Of a stretch of 64,000 nt of DNA, positions 11,380-23,990 are shown piece by piece; position 1 is the stretch's first letter, and each line of letters starts with the position of its first letter. This DNA is from Coprinellus micaceus (Eukaryota; Basidiomycota; Agaricomycetes; Agaricales; Psathyrellaceae). A program made the translations under genes and the position numbers. The DNA lies in assembly GCA_951394405.1 (NCBI GenBank), contig OX596345.1, positions 1,178,001 to 1,242,000 on the forward strand, written 5' to 3'. The notes under the pieces were generated by a model, which saw only the letters and a program-made list of their open reading frames with translations, was not told the DNA's origin and made no database searches.

Positions 11380-14300
11380 TTACAAAACCTTTGCCGCCAC
11401 AGCCCTTTTGAACTTGCACAATATATGCTCTACACAAATCAGGTCCAATCCCATCAACGCCTTTTCCTCCTCGTTGAATGCATCCGTTAAATGCTCTTGG
11501 ATATCCAAAAGAGCGTCCATGACGACCTCCTGTGGTGGATGTGTGCCCACCTCCCAAAAGCCAAGCATCGGCATGCTGCGGTATGATCCTCCTTGGAGTA
11601 CTCGCATGATTGACGCCACACCAGAAATGGTAGGCGCTCGGCATATTCCAGCATAGTGTAGATCACAGGTCAGGAGATAACAACACAACACGCCCATGGT
11701 TGGAAAATTCCCCTTGCGAAACAGATCATAGCACTCCTTGAAAGTCATAAGCCGTTTGGTCTGCTCGAGCCAATTGAGAGCTTTCACCCCCTCCCAGAAC
11801 GTACTGGCTGTCTCGACCGAACGGCCAACGATGCTTTGTCCACCGTACGCATCTGGCCTACAGAAAAAATTCTTGGTTCTGCTGGCCTCCGGATGCTGGC
11901 GCCTGAATTCTTGGATTTTGCGCTCCCAGTCGGAAAAGTCTTCGAAAAGCGTTGGAGCATCCGAATGTTGGGAGAAAAGGCTGTTGTAAGTGATGCCACG
12001 GTAGACAACGGCGCTGTAGATCCCAGCATCCCTTCGGATAGCAGTTTCGTGGTATGGACTGGTATCGCCTGCTCGGATACGGATCCGGGAGGGGGCCTTC
12101 TCCCTAAAGGGTAAACGAATATCAGGTCTGGATAGCAAGAATTGGTGGAGGGGAGATTCTGTTAATATCTCTCCTCGCTCGAACCCTATACAGCCACGCA
12201 GATACCCATCAAGCCCATCGAACCGCACTTGAGTAGAAGGGGTCGAGATGATCCCAGTGGTCACGCCGGGAGCGATGAAATGCGGATGAGATACACTTTC
12301 CGAAATCGTGGTGGAGGACGGGTCCTGCAACAATTGACGGAAGGATTGGTACGCCTTCCATGTGTCTGAGCCATCCACACAAATAGGGTGAGCCTTCAAA
12401 GCATCGCGGAAGGGTTGGATCAGATCCGGATTCTTGCCATAGGCTTGGGGAACCCCACCAAGGAAACCCTTAACGCTGAAAGAGTTCCATGCATCCCAAG
12501 CATAATGGGTCGCGAGGAACTCCTCTCCAATCACATCCACAAGCGTGCCCATGAGCCATGCTCGCCTCCGGTCTTTGATTTGGGATTCGGGGGGGTACTG
12601 AAGGCAATCCATGAGCACTTTCTGAACTTTGTCAACGACAGCAGCTCGGAGATGCTCCTGCTCCTGGGGAGTGCCGTGCTCAAGGTATATCCACTTGCTT
12701 GAATTAGACACCCTAATCACGGAGGACCGAAGGGGCAACAGCGAGAGGTGGATTTCGGGATCGAGTTCGATGGGATCCAGCCGTCGCAACAGACCGCCCC
12801 TGATAGAATCGACGAGGACGACGAGCCAGTCTTCGTGCTGGGTGGAAGCAGCCTCGGTGGGTCCTGATTTGAATATCGCCTCGATCTTGGTCTTAATGAC
12901 GACATCTAACCAATACCAAACGTGAACACTGGAGAGAAGGACCAAGTACCGTTCCCTTCTGGCATTCATCGCCTCCATCGCATTCATTATCGTGTATGCT
13001 CGAAGCTGAACCTGGATGTGACGGATCCTATTAGGGGCTAGGTAAGAAATTGGATCTTGGAGGATGCTACGGTATTCGCTCGCCAGTTCGCCGAGCCTGA
13101 AGACATGACTTTGGTTGTCCGTATCTAAGCTCTTCGAAACCATAGCAAAATCTCCACGTAGAGCTTCGACCTCATCCTGTAATGCCTGGGCGGTCAAGTT
13201 ATCGAGGAAGGGGAAGGTAGTGAGTGTCGTAGGAACGAGAGGCGAGGAACCCGCTAATTCTGCAGTGCTTTCCACCCTTGACCGTTTGCCCTCGTGTTGC
13301 TGCTCGGTATCGCTAACCGGTGCAGCACGTTTTCTAGCCTTCGAGGTGCGCTTACGTGGTCGATCGTTCGTGTCGAGCGGTGTGCCCAACTGATGAGGAC
13401 CGTCCTCCCGAGTCCTTACTGGGCGGTAAGTTTGTTTAGCGCGGCCCGCGTTTTCAGCGTCATCTTCTTCAAGTTCGCGTAAGGGGTTCTCGATCGGGAA
13501 TGGCCCAGCCAGAGCTCCCCTCAATGGCTTAGGTTTTGCTTCCTTTCTCCGCCCGTTCGATCCCTCTTCGTCGATGGCTTCATCGGCCACGGCGCTATCC
13601 TCGTCGTCACCCGTGTCCAACGAGCCGTCGCCCTCCGAGCTGGAGTCATCGTCGTAGTCAAATGCCCTGTAAGCGATGCGCGGAATGAACCGGCGTACTT
13701 TCTCCTGATACGCCGACCAAATTGTCCTATTTTCCGTGCGCTCGTTGGAGACACCGTGGACATTGGGTGCAGAAGGCCAAGCACCGAGATGAGCTCGATT
13801 CCCGTCTTCATCGTCATAGGTGACAGACTCGAGCATTTTCTTCACGTCGATAGAAATTGAATACTCCGTCGGGAGTTGTCGCCACACATAGGCGTTGAGT
13901 AGGTGTAGCGCTCGTCCCATGAAGGTCACATGGGATTCCCTATCCATGATAATATGACCACTCCTTGCGAAAGTTGCTCGATTCGTGGTATGTGTAACGA
14001 ATGCTTCGTCGCTACGGAGAGTCTGATTAGTCGTATACACTGACGCGGCGAAATGTGACACGCACCTCATGTTAATCATCTCTGGGGTAAGGTATAGTGG
14101 TTCTGGATCCAACTCTGACGGCTTTCTTGCGCGGGCGCCTGACTGGTGGCCCTGAGGCACACTCCGTTTCTGTGTCCCAGTGCGACCGCCATCCCGTTCG
14201 CCTTCGTCCTCAACGTCATCCCACTCCGATCCTTCTCCATCCTCTGCTGCCCAATCCGACTCCCATTCCGACTCCCGCGCTTCCCAGTCTGATCCTTCCC

Positions 14301-15983
14301 CTTCGCATTTGCCCCTCTCTCCCTCGCCCAAACCCGCATCCGCGTCCTCAAACCCCTCCTCGCCTTCGTCCTGAGCACGTCCATATCCACCCCAGTTCTC
14401 GGCACCTGCGTTCTGACCCAGATTCCCGACCTGAATATCCCCGTCATCTCCGCCAGTATTCCACCCTGGGACCCTGGTAGCTCCCTGTTTCCATCCACCG
14501 CCCTCTGTTACTGATTCAGAAGGCCGCTGCCCTGCGTCGCCATGCCGTGCCACCGACGCCTCCGAGCGCTGTTCCACTGCGACCGTGGCTTTCAGTGCTC
14601 TCTTGGACTTTCGGCGCTGCGGTGGAGCAAGATTTCGCCGCGCTGACTTTCTGGTAGGTTTCCTCCCGGGAAGTGAAGCCAAAGTGAACCGAGATCGCCC
14701 ATCAACAGCAGCGTCTTTCGGATAGCACACCACGTTGAAACGGTAGGCTGATTCTACGGGGGGGCACCCAGGTGGGGGGGTAGGAGCTGTGCCGACGTGG
14801 CGTCGTTGCCCAGAGAACGATACGCCAACGTACTTGTCCAGAACGATGAACACACCAAGCTGCAAGATGTGGAATCCCCCCGGGGCGTACCCATCCGGTA
14901 TATCGGGATTGGAAAACATTGTCGTCAGATGGTCGGCGCTGTCCCGACCATCGTAATGCTCACATCCAAAATCACCCAGCTGATCGCCTAATCGATTATC
15001 TGTATGTGTAGGAGTCAATCTACCTCCCTCCGGCTACGCAATATCGGTCACTGAAACCACTTACCAGAGGCAGAGAGACCAGCCGCCGATATGTTGACTT
15101 GAATACTGCTCGTCCCGTAGACCTTCCTTTTCCCCACCCCAGGCTGCCCAGTTAACTCGCTATTTGCCGCGAATGCTTGGACACAGCTCCCCGGGAGGGC
15201 ATCCTGAACGTTCAATAACATGTCGGAAGTCGACTAGAAAGGCGTCAACCAGGCAATGAGGACTCCGCGTTTGGGGCGCTTACCTGAATGAGATCCTTCA
15301 CCATTTCTTGATATTCGACAATGTTCCGACGGCTCGAAGCCAGGGACGCAGTAGGGGCAACCACCCTTCTAGAAAGCTGGACTGCAGTACCAATAGAGTA
15401 GCACCGCTTCTTCTGGATCTTTTGGGCGCAGCGGGTTCGCTCGAAGGCCGTCGAGGTGAATGTCCTGATATTTCTCGCGCCCAACATGGCTTGGGTTGCT
15501 TTCTCGAATGCGTCGATAGCACGTTGATGGTGAACGCTACCATTCCAGGGTAGAAAGTTAGATGGCCATCATCGGGTGGGGTATGAATAGTGATCCCCCC
15601 ACCTTCCAGTTACCATTACGGCCAGCATATCGTCCTTCGGTTCCTTCGACACGCGGGGGTCTCTGAGGAATAAGTACCCCCCGTCCTGGAGTCGTAACAA
15701 CCCTGTATGCTTTTTCAGAACATTCGACACATCACGGATAACAAGGTGATTATGCCTTACCTTGCCCTTCCCATTCATCAATCCCACCTTGAGGGCACTT
15801 TAACATCCCCTCGAAATCAAAATCGTCCTTCACTGAGGACTTATCGGTTCCCACGTATCCCACGTACACCTTCCCTACGTGGTCGACGCCGTCTAGCAGG
15901 GGATGGTTCTCAACCTCGTAGATCTCTGGCATCATGACATGGCGGCGAGGAAGGGCTAATTTCGTTTGGGAGTACGGTGCCAT
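11380..15983 (-). CDS. Large orphan protein, 1445 aa, 5 exons
   Basis: Exons 15983-15788, 15702-15603, 15536-15284, 15233-15065 and 14999-11380 sum to 4338 nt (1446 codons), with all junctions GT-AG and in phase. The 3.6-kb last exon is uninterrupted. The N-terminal 240 residues are globular (HVGKVYVGYVG, MLAVMVTGSVHHQRAIDAFEK, RRNIVEYQEMVKDLI). A basic patch follows (about 340-380), then a long Glu/Asp/Trp/Ser-rich linker (about 390-540). Next is a second globular part (YLTPEMINMRCVSHF ... FMGRALHLLNAYVWRQL) and another acidic and basic linker with nuclear-localisation-like clusters. A large mostly helical C-terminal region (about 870-1440) completes it. No known catalytic motif was recognised. 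Proteins of this size and build recur as orphan families in Agaricomycete genomes near transposons. Whether it is mobile is unknown. Confidence 0.75.
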
Positions 15984-16093
15984 CGAGAAAGTGGTTTCGG
16001 AAAGCAAGAAGTCGGATAGGAACTTCGATGAACGAAGTCCCCCCGGTGAGAAGTTGTCTGGGAGAATATGGCATCGGCGGGTGTCCGACGCCC

Positions 16094-16101
16094 AATATAT
16101 A
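16094..16101 (-). promoter_or_regulatory. TATA-box-like element upstream of the 1445-aa gene
   Basis: Reads TATATATT on the minus strand, about 110 nt upstream of the ATG at 15981-15983. The spacing suits a core promoter with a short 5' UTR and supports that start. Confidence 0.4.
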
Positions 16102-16515
16102 GCTTCTGGTATCGACTCAAACCCTAGCGATCCTGACGGCGATCAGGACGTTTCCCTCTGCGATAACAGAGGGGCAGGGTACAACGTTACCAACATAGGA
16201 GGGGTAGCAGCCTGGGCCTAGGGGTATACGCGCTTGGGACGATGCCGGACGCAACGCTTGTTTCGTTCCAGTGGGTACAAACCTCCTCGGTCGAGGTTCC
16301 GTGGAACGTTGGTCCAGTCCTCGCCATGATGTCACTCCAAATAAAACGCAGGGAACACAATGACTTCTAGCGGCCATGACGTCGCTAGTTGTGTCTCAGA
16401 GGGCCCAAGACAAGTGGGGGCTCGACAGCCAGGTTTGAAACGCCCAGAGCCAGTCGTGAAGGTGAGAGGATCATCGCAGACCGGGAGCCGGACAGATATC
16501 GATGAAAGGCGTTGC

Positions 16516-16959
16516 CTAGGCTCCTTCGGGGCAAGAGGTGTTGAAATGGGACTGGAGTGCCGCCAGGGGAGGTAGTAGAGGAGTCGTTCGTCGGGGACAA
16601 ATGTGGCATCGTGAGACCATGATCGGGGGGTAGCGTATGTAATGCTGTCCCACGCCTCCCCACCTGCCCGAAGTGGCTCCGTCCGGCGTCCCAAACGGGG
16701 CGTTCGAGCGCCCGAACGAACGCCCAACGACCACTGCCCCAACCCCACTCCCGACCCCCTGTACCACCTCGCTCTTGACGTCCTTTTGCTCGGGGCTGTA
16801 GGGTGTCTCCGGCTTGATGGCGATTTTTCTAGGGAACCCGTCCACGGACCCTGAATGGGCAGTCAGAGCAGGTTGAGAGCACGAACTTCTCGCTCCCTTG
16901 CGCGGCCGCTTCTGGGGCACCTTTTTCCTCCGGATAAGTTTGTCTTTTTCTGTACGCAT
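16516..16959 (-). CDS. Hypothetical basic protein, 147 aa, weak support
   Basis: A single frame from the ATG at 16957-16959. The N-terminus is very basic (KLIRRKKVPQKRPRKG). The middle is Gly/Ser-rich. The C-terminus reads CHICPRR...ALQSHFNTSC, which could be a C2HC-type zinc site. It lies 0.5 kb upstream of the 1445-aa gene on the same strand. It might be an independent small gene, a remnant, or a spurious frame. No family was recognised. Confidence 0.3.
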   Translation of the reverse strand: MRTEKDKLIRRKKVPQKRPRKGARSSCSQPALTAHSGSVDGFPRKIAIKPETPYSPEQKDVKSEVVQGVGSGVGAVVVGRSFGRSNAPFGTPDGATSGRWGGVGQHYIRYPPIMVSRCHICPRRTTPLLPPLAALQSHFNTSCPEGA

Positions 16960-17105
16960 TACTTCTCAACGCTATGCACTGCGAAATAGAATAAATAAAG
17001 TCTATGCATACAGAGTTGAAAGACTAAGTCAAGTCAACGAATTCATCGGCGTTGTAGACATATCGGATGCGTTCTTGTGGGTTGAAGAGGGGTATGCATC
17101 AATCT

Positions 17106-20100
17106 TTACTTACGACGATCCCTCCTGTACGAGCGCTTCAGAACCGTCAGCATACGCATGGTCTTAGGCTTAAGACTCGCACGCCGAAGAGAAATAGTGT
17201 CGCGTCCCCCGGAAAAGACCCACTCAACAGCAACAGCAGAGCCTACGATTCAGGGTCAGCGTTAGGACAATGGACCGAAGAGAGAGAGGGAGATGGGTTG
17301 ACTTGCCTGGAATAGAGAGGATATCGAATGCGAGGCGGTACAGGTTGGGGAACTTGAATAATGTACCCACCACCACTTGATGGGGTCGCAGGTACAAAAG
17401 TCTTCACCAGGTATGCGAAAGTACGCTTCGAGCTCGTTGCCAATGGTGACGGGAGCCTGACAAAACGACGCCGGGAAGTCGAATGCGAGTGTAGATGTAG
17501 CCGAGGAAGATGACTGAGAGCCAGGGGTGGTGGACAGGGGCTCATACATCCTTGAGTAATGACGCTCAGGGCTGCGTCGTGAGCTTAGTATGGGCGTTGA
17601 CAAGGGAGGTCTTGACGACGCTGGGGATGTCGGAAGGGAGAGTGGCAATGATCTGCTTGAGTTTTCCTTGGAGGCCACGGAAGACTGCTATTGTCGAAGA
17701 GAGCGTGGGCGAGCTAGTTGTCGACATCTGCTCGGTCGCAACCTTAAACAATTGGAGCCAGTCGCAAACTATTTCGATCGTGAGCCATTCGCGTTGAGTC
17801 AGCTCGAACGGGCGGAAGTCCTGGTTTTTGGCTGTGAAGTTGTCGATGGTGGGGCGAAACTGAAGGGCACGGCCTGGGCAATGTGAGGATGGGTGTCAGT
17901 GAAATAGAAGGTGGAGAGAGATAAACAACTGACGAAGCATCTCGTAGCATGATGGCCATCTCGTACGAACATCAAGGATCAACGTCAACGCAACTCGGGG
18001 TGCGTCCTTGGGAGCACTCTCGGGGTCAGCCAGCCACTCTTGGATCAACATCTCCGCCTCCTTCAGACATGCCTTACGACGTTGGGGGCTAGCACGAACC
18101 CCACGACATATTCGATGGATCTGAGGCAAGATCAGCAAAGGATGAATCTGCCGAACAAGTATGAACGAACCGTCTCAATCGCCCCAAACGCCAATGCGCC
18201 GAGCTCTCCGTCATCAGTTAGGCCATCTGGAGTGGTCTCGTCGTCAGGGTCGGCCCTGGGTGAATGGATGTTGGTCTGGTATCCTGTCTGCGCTGCGGCA
18301 TTCTTCTCCTCTTTGCTGATCACACCGATCCCTTCGAGGAGCTCGAGGAGTGGTAAGAAATTGATGAGAAGATACTGGAGTATAGAAGACGTACTTCTAA
18401 TGCTGCAAGGTGAATGATGTGCGGCATGCACCGCATGCGTGCGTCCTTGGAAGGGAACGGTATCTGGAGCTCGGCGTAACGTTTGGCGATAGCGTCAATG
18501 AGGGTGTCGTTATTGCTGGCATTGTCCATAACAAACGCAAGAATCTTCCCGGAGGTCAGCCGAACGAAGAAATACCACATACACAACAAAACATGCCCTG
18601 CCGATGAGGCCATAGGTCTCAAGTACATCCCACACCGTCGCTGCCATGTTCTCACCCGTATGTGAACATGTAGCTCTCGAAAATCAATCAGAAGCTCTTC
18701 TATATCAAGGACTCAGCATGCAGACAGAGACCAAGGGTGGTACGGCACGTACCTAATACACCCTCGTTGTTGACGAAGCGGGCGACGATGGCCAGGAACG
18801 CATACCCGTTGCTTGATGTCCAGACATCAAGCGAGATGCTCACCATGGATGTGAGGTTCTATGAAACATTGGCGAGCGCCTAGATGAGGCTACGAGCATG
18901 AACACACCGAAAACATCTCTCTTGTCGAGTCAATGGTATCTTGACCGAGCTTCATGACACAGCGCTTGATAGTGGCACGGGAGGGGACGTCGAGCTTCTT
19001 CCCCGATGGGCTATGGGCGTACTGAAGCAGGTCCCGGAACTCTTCTTGATCGACTGTATCAAATGGCTGATCTGTCTTGACAGTCCACCGGAGAAGGAGG
19101 GCCTCGTACTTGGGCTCGTCCCACTGAGCCTAGGATGGCGCTGTCAGCTTGGCACTAGAGAAAACTGTACATGCATACCTTCGTCTGCTCGCTGAAGCAA
19201 TCAATGATGGACTTGGATTTTTTCTCGGGGTCCTTGGAGAACTGGCGGAGCTGGTCAGGCATCAGTCATCTCACTCTTCCGAGACGCAACGGCAATCTCC
19301 TCGGGAGTGGGCGGCTCCTCGAGCACGAGATACAGTTGGTACATGACAGGGAAGTTCCGACGAAGATGGTCCACCATATCTAGTATACTGGTGAGTGTCG
19401 TCAAGATGTCAAGGGTGGTCACTCACGGTTCACACTGTACTTCATCTTCGGTGTAAGATTGAACGTCTTGCGAGGAGTACCATGATAACACTTGAAGTAT
19501 TTGACACCTGTCTCGGCCTTGTTGTCGGCACCACACTCAACTTGCTCGAAGAAAAGGTAGGTCTTATTCGTAGTCTTCGGCTTCTTCGAATCCTTCGTGC
19601 GAGAGGGAGGTGTTGGAGTTGATAGAGTCGAAGTCGTTGATGAGACCGGGGGAGAGGGGGAAAGGCGAGTGGTACCGGAGAGCGTGGAGGCATTGAGTGG
19701 GTTGACGGCGCCGACGAACAGAGCACCGGCGTCTACCTCTTCCATTTCAGTGCACCTTCGTTTGTTGGGATTGGAAACAGTAGCCTTCTCTCGACGATAG
19801 CCAAGAGGTACGGTCTTCGAGGGGAGGATGTCGGCAAGCTGGGAGATTTACTTCAATACAGCAAGAAGATGGGAAAACAAACACACGCACCTCGTCGTTA
19901 CCGAGCATCGCAATATCCCATCTCCAAATCTATCTCCCCCTCACCCTCATCTTCAAGCTCGAATCAATTGTCGTCGTTCTCGCTATCTTCATGTCCATTG
20001 GGCTTCGGCTTCAGCTTCGGCTTCTTGCTCGGGGGGGGCGGGGGAGGGGCGCTGAGCACGACGCCAGTGGGCCGATACTTCGGGTGTTGTTGTGTCCGTG

Positions 20101-20367
20101 CCGTTTGGAGCGGCGAGAAGTCGACTCCTGGGCGATGGTGCTCCCTGACGCGTCGTTGAGAACCTGCTGGTTACCTGGTAGTGCTAACGGTCAGTAATGG
20201 CAGGCTCTTAGAGCGGGTAGCTACCTACGCGCCATGGTCTCCTCCTCAGTTTCTACCGCGAGAGGTGTGGTGTCTGATGGGTCATGCAGCCAGACAACTT
20301 TATCGGCAGGTAGAAGGTTGTTGTTTGTGCCAAGGGTGCATTGGTCAGGGTTCGATTGGGTGGTCAT
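17106..20367 (-). pseudogene. Decayed hAT-family transposase
   Basis: Minus-strand blocks in order: MTTQSNPDQCTLG from 20367; LADILPSKTVPLGYRREKAT; a BED-like block (TYLFFEQVECG...KYFKCYHG...) near 19560; a SLDVWTSSNGYAFLAIVARF block near 18830; LAFVMDNASNNDTLIDAI (catalytic Asp region); RMRCMPHIIHLAAL; TLILDVRTRWPSCYEMLRQ; and a C-terminal dimerisation block FPNLYRLAFDILSIP...GSAVAVEWVFSGGRD that stops at 17106-17108. This order is diagnostic of hAT transposases, which use an RNase H-like DDE core. At least two frameshifts break it: near 18655-18664 (between LHVH and GENMAATVW) and near 17350-17357 (before FPNLYRLAF). The region around 19,940-20,060 is also out of frame. Two introns use GC-AG ends. 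It is probably inactive. Confidence 0.85.
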
Positions 20368-21444
20368 AGTAGAAGGGAGAGGGAGGTGGAGGTGGAGGAA
20401 AGCGTTCGAAACGAGATCGAGGTGGTGCGCCTATAAGGCCACGTTCTATTCACATCTCACAAAGGGTTCCAGAAAGACACTCACAGGAATGTGTACAAAG
20501 AGTTCGTGCATTGTGGGCGTGAACGACATGGAGGAAGGAGGCTGAATGAGGGAGCGAAGATAAAGAACGACAATGCTGTTCGGCGCGAACAGGACGCTGA
20601 CTCAGCACCGTAAATGGAAGGTGCCACACCCATCGAGGTCATCAGTGTGTCCACATTTCTACGAGCATTGACATTCATGTAAGAACAATAAAATCCGTTG
20701 AAGGTACCGCAATACTACTGAGCCGAGAGTAGTGCTTTACAGTCATCCGCATAGCACCCGTATATGGCCGTTACGGCTTTTATTTAACGGTCATGTATGG
20801 GCCCTACAAGGGCGAGGCCACGGTACGGTCGGTGCAGGCAACGGCTTTGGCCCAGTCGTAAACTACGATACGACACCCGTGTAGCCCGTAAGTGCGGTGA
20901 CGGTGTACAGCCTATGCATGAGGGGCAACAAGGGGAGAAAGGCGAACTTAACCAGGGCAGGGAAACCCCCGGTTCAGCTCCTCCAACACTACGTAAATAC
21001 CAAATAACATATTTGTACAAAGTAAGACTGTCGTTTAGTAGCTGGTTGTGGAATAAGTAATGAATAATGTTAAATATGTTCCAACTGGTCAGTATGCTCC
21101 AAGTACTTGCTCATGAATCACGGTTTCAGGTTCAGCCAAGGGGTAGGATGGACAAGAGGAATGTGGGGTTTGAGACGGACGGACGAGACCAATGGGGATC
21201 TGGGGTGAGGAATATGATAGGAAAAAACGCGCTCATAGTTGTCTGCCGCGGTGTACCACGAAGATGGGGACTGCTCAGGGCAACAGGGGTGCTCATAGGG
21301 CCGGCAACCTTCAGCGAGGCTGATCAGACGTGCTGGGATTTATCGTGGAGATGGAGACCCGTGTGAGGAAGAGTGGGGCCCGTGCAAGCTTTTAGAGACG
21401 CCAAGAAGTCCAAGCCCGGGGGGATGCATCCCTCGCCGTATAGA
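20368..21444. other. Intergenic flank of the hAT remnant
   Basis: No gene seen. Between about 20,740 and 20,920 there are many short CCGTTA/TAACGG and CCCGTA-like words in both orientations. This is the kind of subterminal repeat cluster seen near hAT ends. I could not define a terminal inverted repeat or an 8-bp target duplication. Confidence 0.35.
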
Positions 21445-22738
21445 TCACGCAGAGTGTTGAGTGGGGATGATATGACTGGCGGCGACATCCCATGCTCCTG
21501 GGTTTGCGGACCCGCCCCCGACACGGTCCACAACTGCATCCGAGTCCGACGGTTCAAAATGGTGTGGTGGAGGCCACGGAGGTGGGTTCGTGGGGTGTAG
21601 TACTCGTTGATATTCCGGGAGTATTTCTGGGTCAGAATCCGTGTCAGAATCGCTCCTGAGGGCTTCAGGCTCGTCTTCCCCACTGATGTCTGAAGGGCCA
21701 GATAGGTGGTAATCGTGAAGGAAGGAGAGATCTCGACCAGGATACTTTTCCACGAAGGAATTTAATGCTCGCGCTCGAGCGGACGACCTAATTTCGCTGT
21801 CCGGTGAGCTCAGAGGGCAGGGTATCTTGAGTTTGCCTCCCTCTTCTACGACTTCTCTCCTCACGGTAAAATGAGTGTAACCGGCCCCTAGCCGCATATG
21901 GCAGACTGCGCAAGCATGTAGGCCACACTTTGCACAAGTCACCTTATTGCACTTAAAAGGGAAAAAATCAGTCAGAAGGCGTTTAGCTCGACGTATTGTC
22001 AGACACGTACGCCGCCTTTCTTCATAATGGCTACCAGAATCCAAAGGTTCGCGAATCAATACCAGAGATGCCACATACTAGAGAAGCAGAAGACTCACGC
22101 GAAGAGCACTTTTCACAAACGAGGATCAAAGACTCAGAAATTTTTACTTGGAATTCTCGAAGGATCCGTGTTTCTTCGTCACCAACCTCAAGACTGTGGG
22201 CAGCTGCTTCTCCACAAGCAAGGGGCGCGTGTTCCAGCTGGCCGCAGTCGAGGCAGATAGGCGAACGGCAGTGGGTGCACTCCCGGACGATGTTCAAGGG
22301 TACGCTTGCCACGCTGCGCTTTGGTCGCACCTGGGAGTATCCGCAGCCTGAGCAGTCAACGAGTTCCTTTACCCCGGACTGTTGGACTTCAAGGCTCAGG
22401 TCCTCGTTGTGTTTCACCTTCTTGTATGACGTCCGGGTGTTTAGAGGAAGAATGTGGGAGATGTCCGATGGGGCGAAAAAACTTCCACAACCGGTCGTAT
22501 CTGGACAGGCAATCCGTGCAGTTGAGAGTACCAAGGCGCCCCCAACAAGCCTGAAGAAACACCTCTCACAGACGACGTGGCCTCCAGAGCCGCAGGTGAT
22601 CCTTCGAGCAGTGACTGAGTCATAGCACACTGAGCAGGGAGGGTCTGCGATGGACTCGGCTTCTTCGTCATCCCGTTCGTCGTCTGCCAGGAATCCGTCT
22701 TCCTCTACTACCACGCGTCTCCTAGTAGGTCTCCGCAT
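21445..22738 (-). CDS. RBR-type E3 ubiquitin ligase, TRIAD3/RNF216-like, 388 aa
   Basis: Exons 22738-22099, 22030-22011 (a 20-nt micro-exon) and 21951-21445 total 1167 nt. RING1 starts at CSVCYDSV and has CGSGGHVVCERCFF and CPDTTGC. The IBR contains VDCSGCG...CTHCRSPICLDCGQLEHAPLAC. After splicing, RING2 reads CEKCSSPIMKKGGCNKVTC followed by CGLHACAVCHMRLGAGYTHF. The Cys of GGCN is in the place of the catalytic Cys that carries the ubiquitin thioester in this class. The CMDTSGC-like RING1 end and the GYxHF end of RING2 point to the RNF216 branch. The C-terminal tail is acidic and Pro-rich. An upstream exon starting at the ATG 23067-23069 (to 22934) could join at 22760 in frame through a 173-nt intron, adding about 53 residues, so the true start is open. 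Confidence 0.85.
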
Positions 22739-23069
22739 ATTAAACCTTCGACTACGGCGTCTGTGAGAAGGGTGATAAGGGGAGGGATGCGTAGAGATAG
22801 GACATCGCAGCGCACCTAGTCGGAGGTAGATGAACGGATCAATATCAATATCTTACTATACCGCGATTCAGGGGAAAGGATTCCAGAGTGAGATCGACGC
22901 GACGGCTGCAGACCAAGGTGAAGAACACATACCGAGGGATCTGAATACTAGTAATCTTCCCACTCGCGCGTTCAGCCTCTGATTTTACTGAGGATTCTCG
23001 CGAAGCGGCGGCGGATGATGTGGTAGGCAGCGATCTTCGAGCTTGGCCCGTGCGCCGATTTGTCGTCAT

Positions 23070-23990
23070 TTGTCACAACGTGACCACGCTCTCTGTTGCG
23101 TGACATCTCGGCCAAGAGGGACGGAACGCGACAATATGCCCAGCTCCAAAATAGCAGGGTACCAGAGGCAAGCGCGTCGCCATGAGGCTGATTGCCGCCC
23201 AAATGTGTCTATTGACGTGCCCCAAAATTCGGGTCTGGTTCTTGGGATGATCGAACCCCATTCAGGGCGCTTTTTCGCATCAGTTAAACTAAGACTAAGT
23301 TGATAACGAAGATATCCCAGTCGAAGTAATCCTCACCGGGACTCAGTTCATAGGTTTGAGCATGGTTTACACGACGTTAATGGCCAGGCGCGAAGAGAAC
23401 TTCAAGTCCGGAGTGACGACACTGCGGTTGACCACATCATAATGATCACTACTCGGAGGTGTTGAACCCCTTGATCACAGAGTCAGATTTCTGACCCGGG
23501 CGCGAGCGCATCGACCTCGTCACGTAATTAAACGTGCCAGTTCTGTTTCGTTCTCCTTACCTCTAAACCCACCCAGGTGGAGGGTACGCTGGCAGCCTGA
23601 GGCATCCAATCCCTCAACTTGAAAGCTCTTGCCACCATCACGACGATAAGGCCTGCGCTATTCATCTATGCCTCATGCACATCCACCTAGTGCCCAGACC
23701 CTGGAGGAACTTGAAGAGGCTGGACTCAACTTGAAGGGGGGGCACTAGCGCCAATCGCGGGAGCGTGGTTAGATCATAAGCGCCAGCCGTGATGATCAAA
23801 TGATTTGCTTGGCTTTGACTACGAACCTGCAGTGGCTGACCTGATCATCTTCTCCTCAGAATCGCCCTCGTCGAACCAACCACTCAAACACCTAGCTGGG
23901 CCTTTCTGGGGCCAACGTTCATCGTTACTCCTGAGAGGACTCTCCGCCCCCACCATAAGGCTCTCGTACCTCTGAGGCCGCAAGCTACCT
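23070..23990. other. Intergenic, no gene seen
   Basis: About 0.9 kb between the RBR gene and the divergent 1041-aa orphan gene, likely holding both promoters. No clear TATA element or repeat was found. Confidence 0.35.

Noticed and set aside
17003..17030. CAGAGTTGAAAGAC preceded by TATGCATA as the left end of the hAT element
   Set aside because: The start fits the hAT consensus, but no complementary end followed by the same 8 bp was found near 20.4-21.1 kb.
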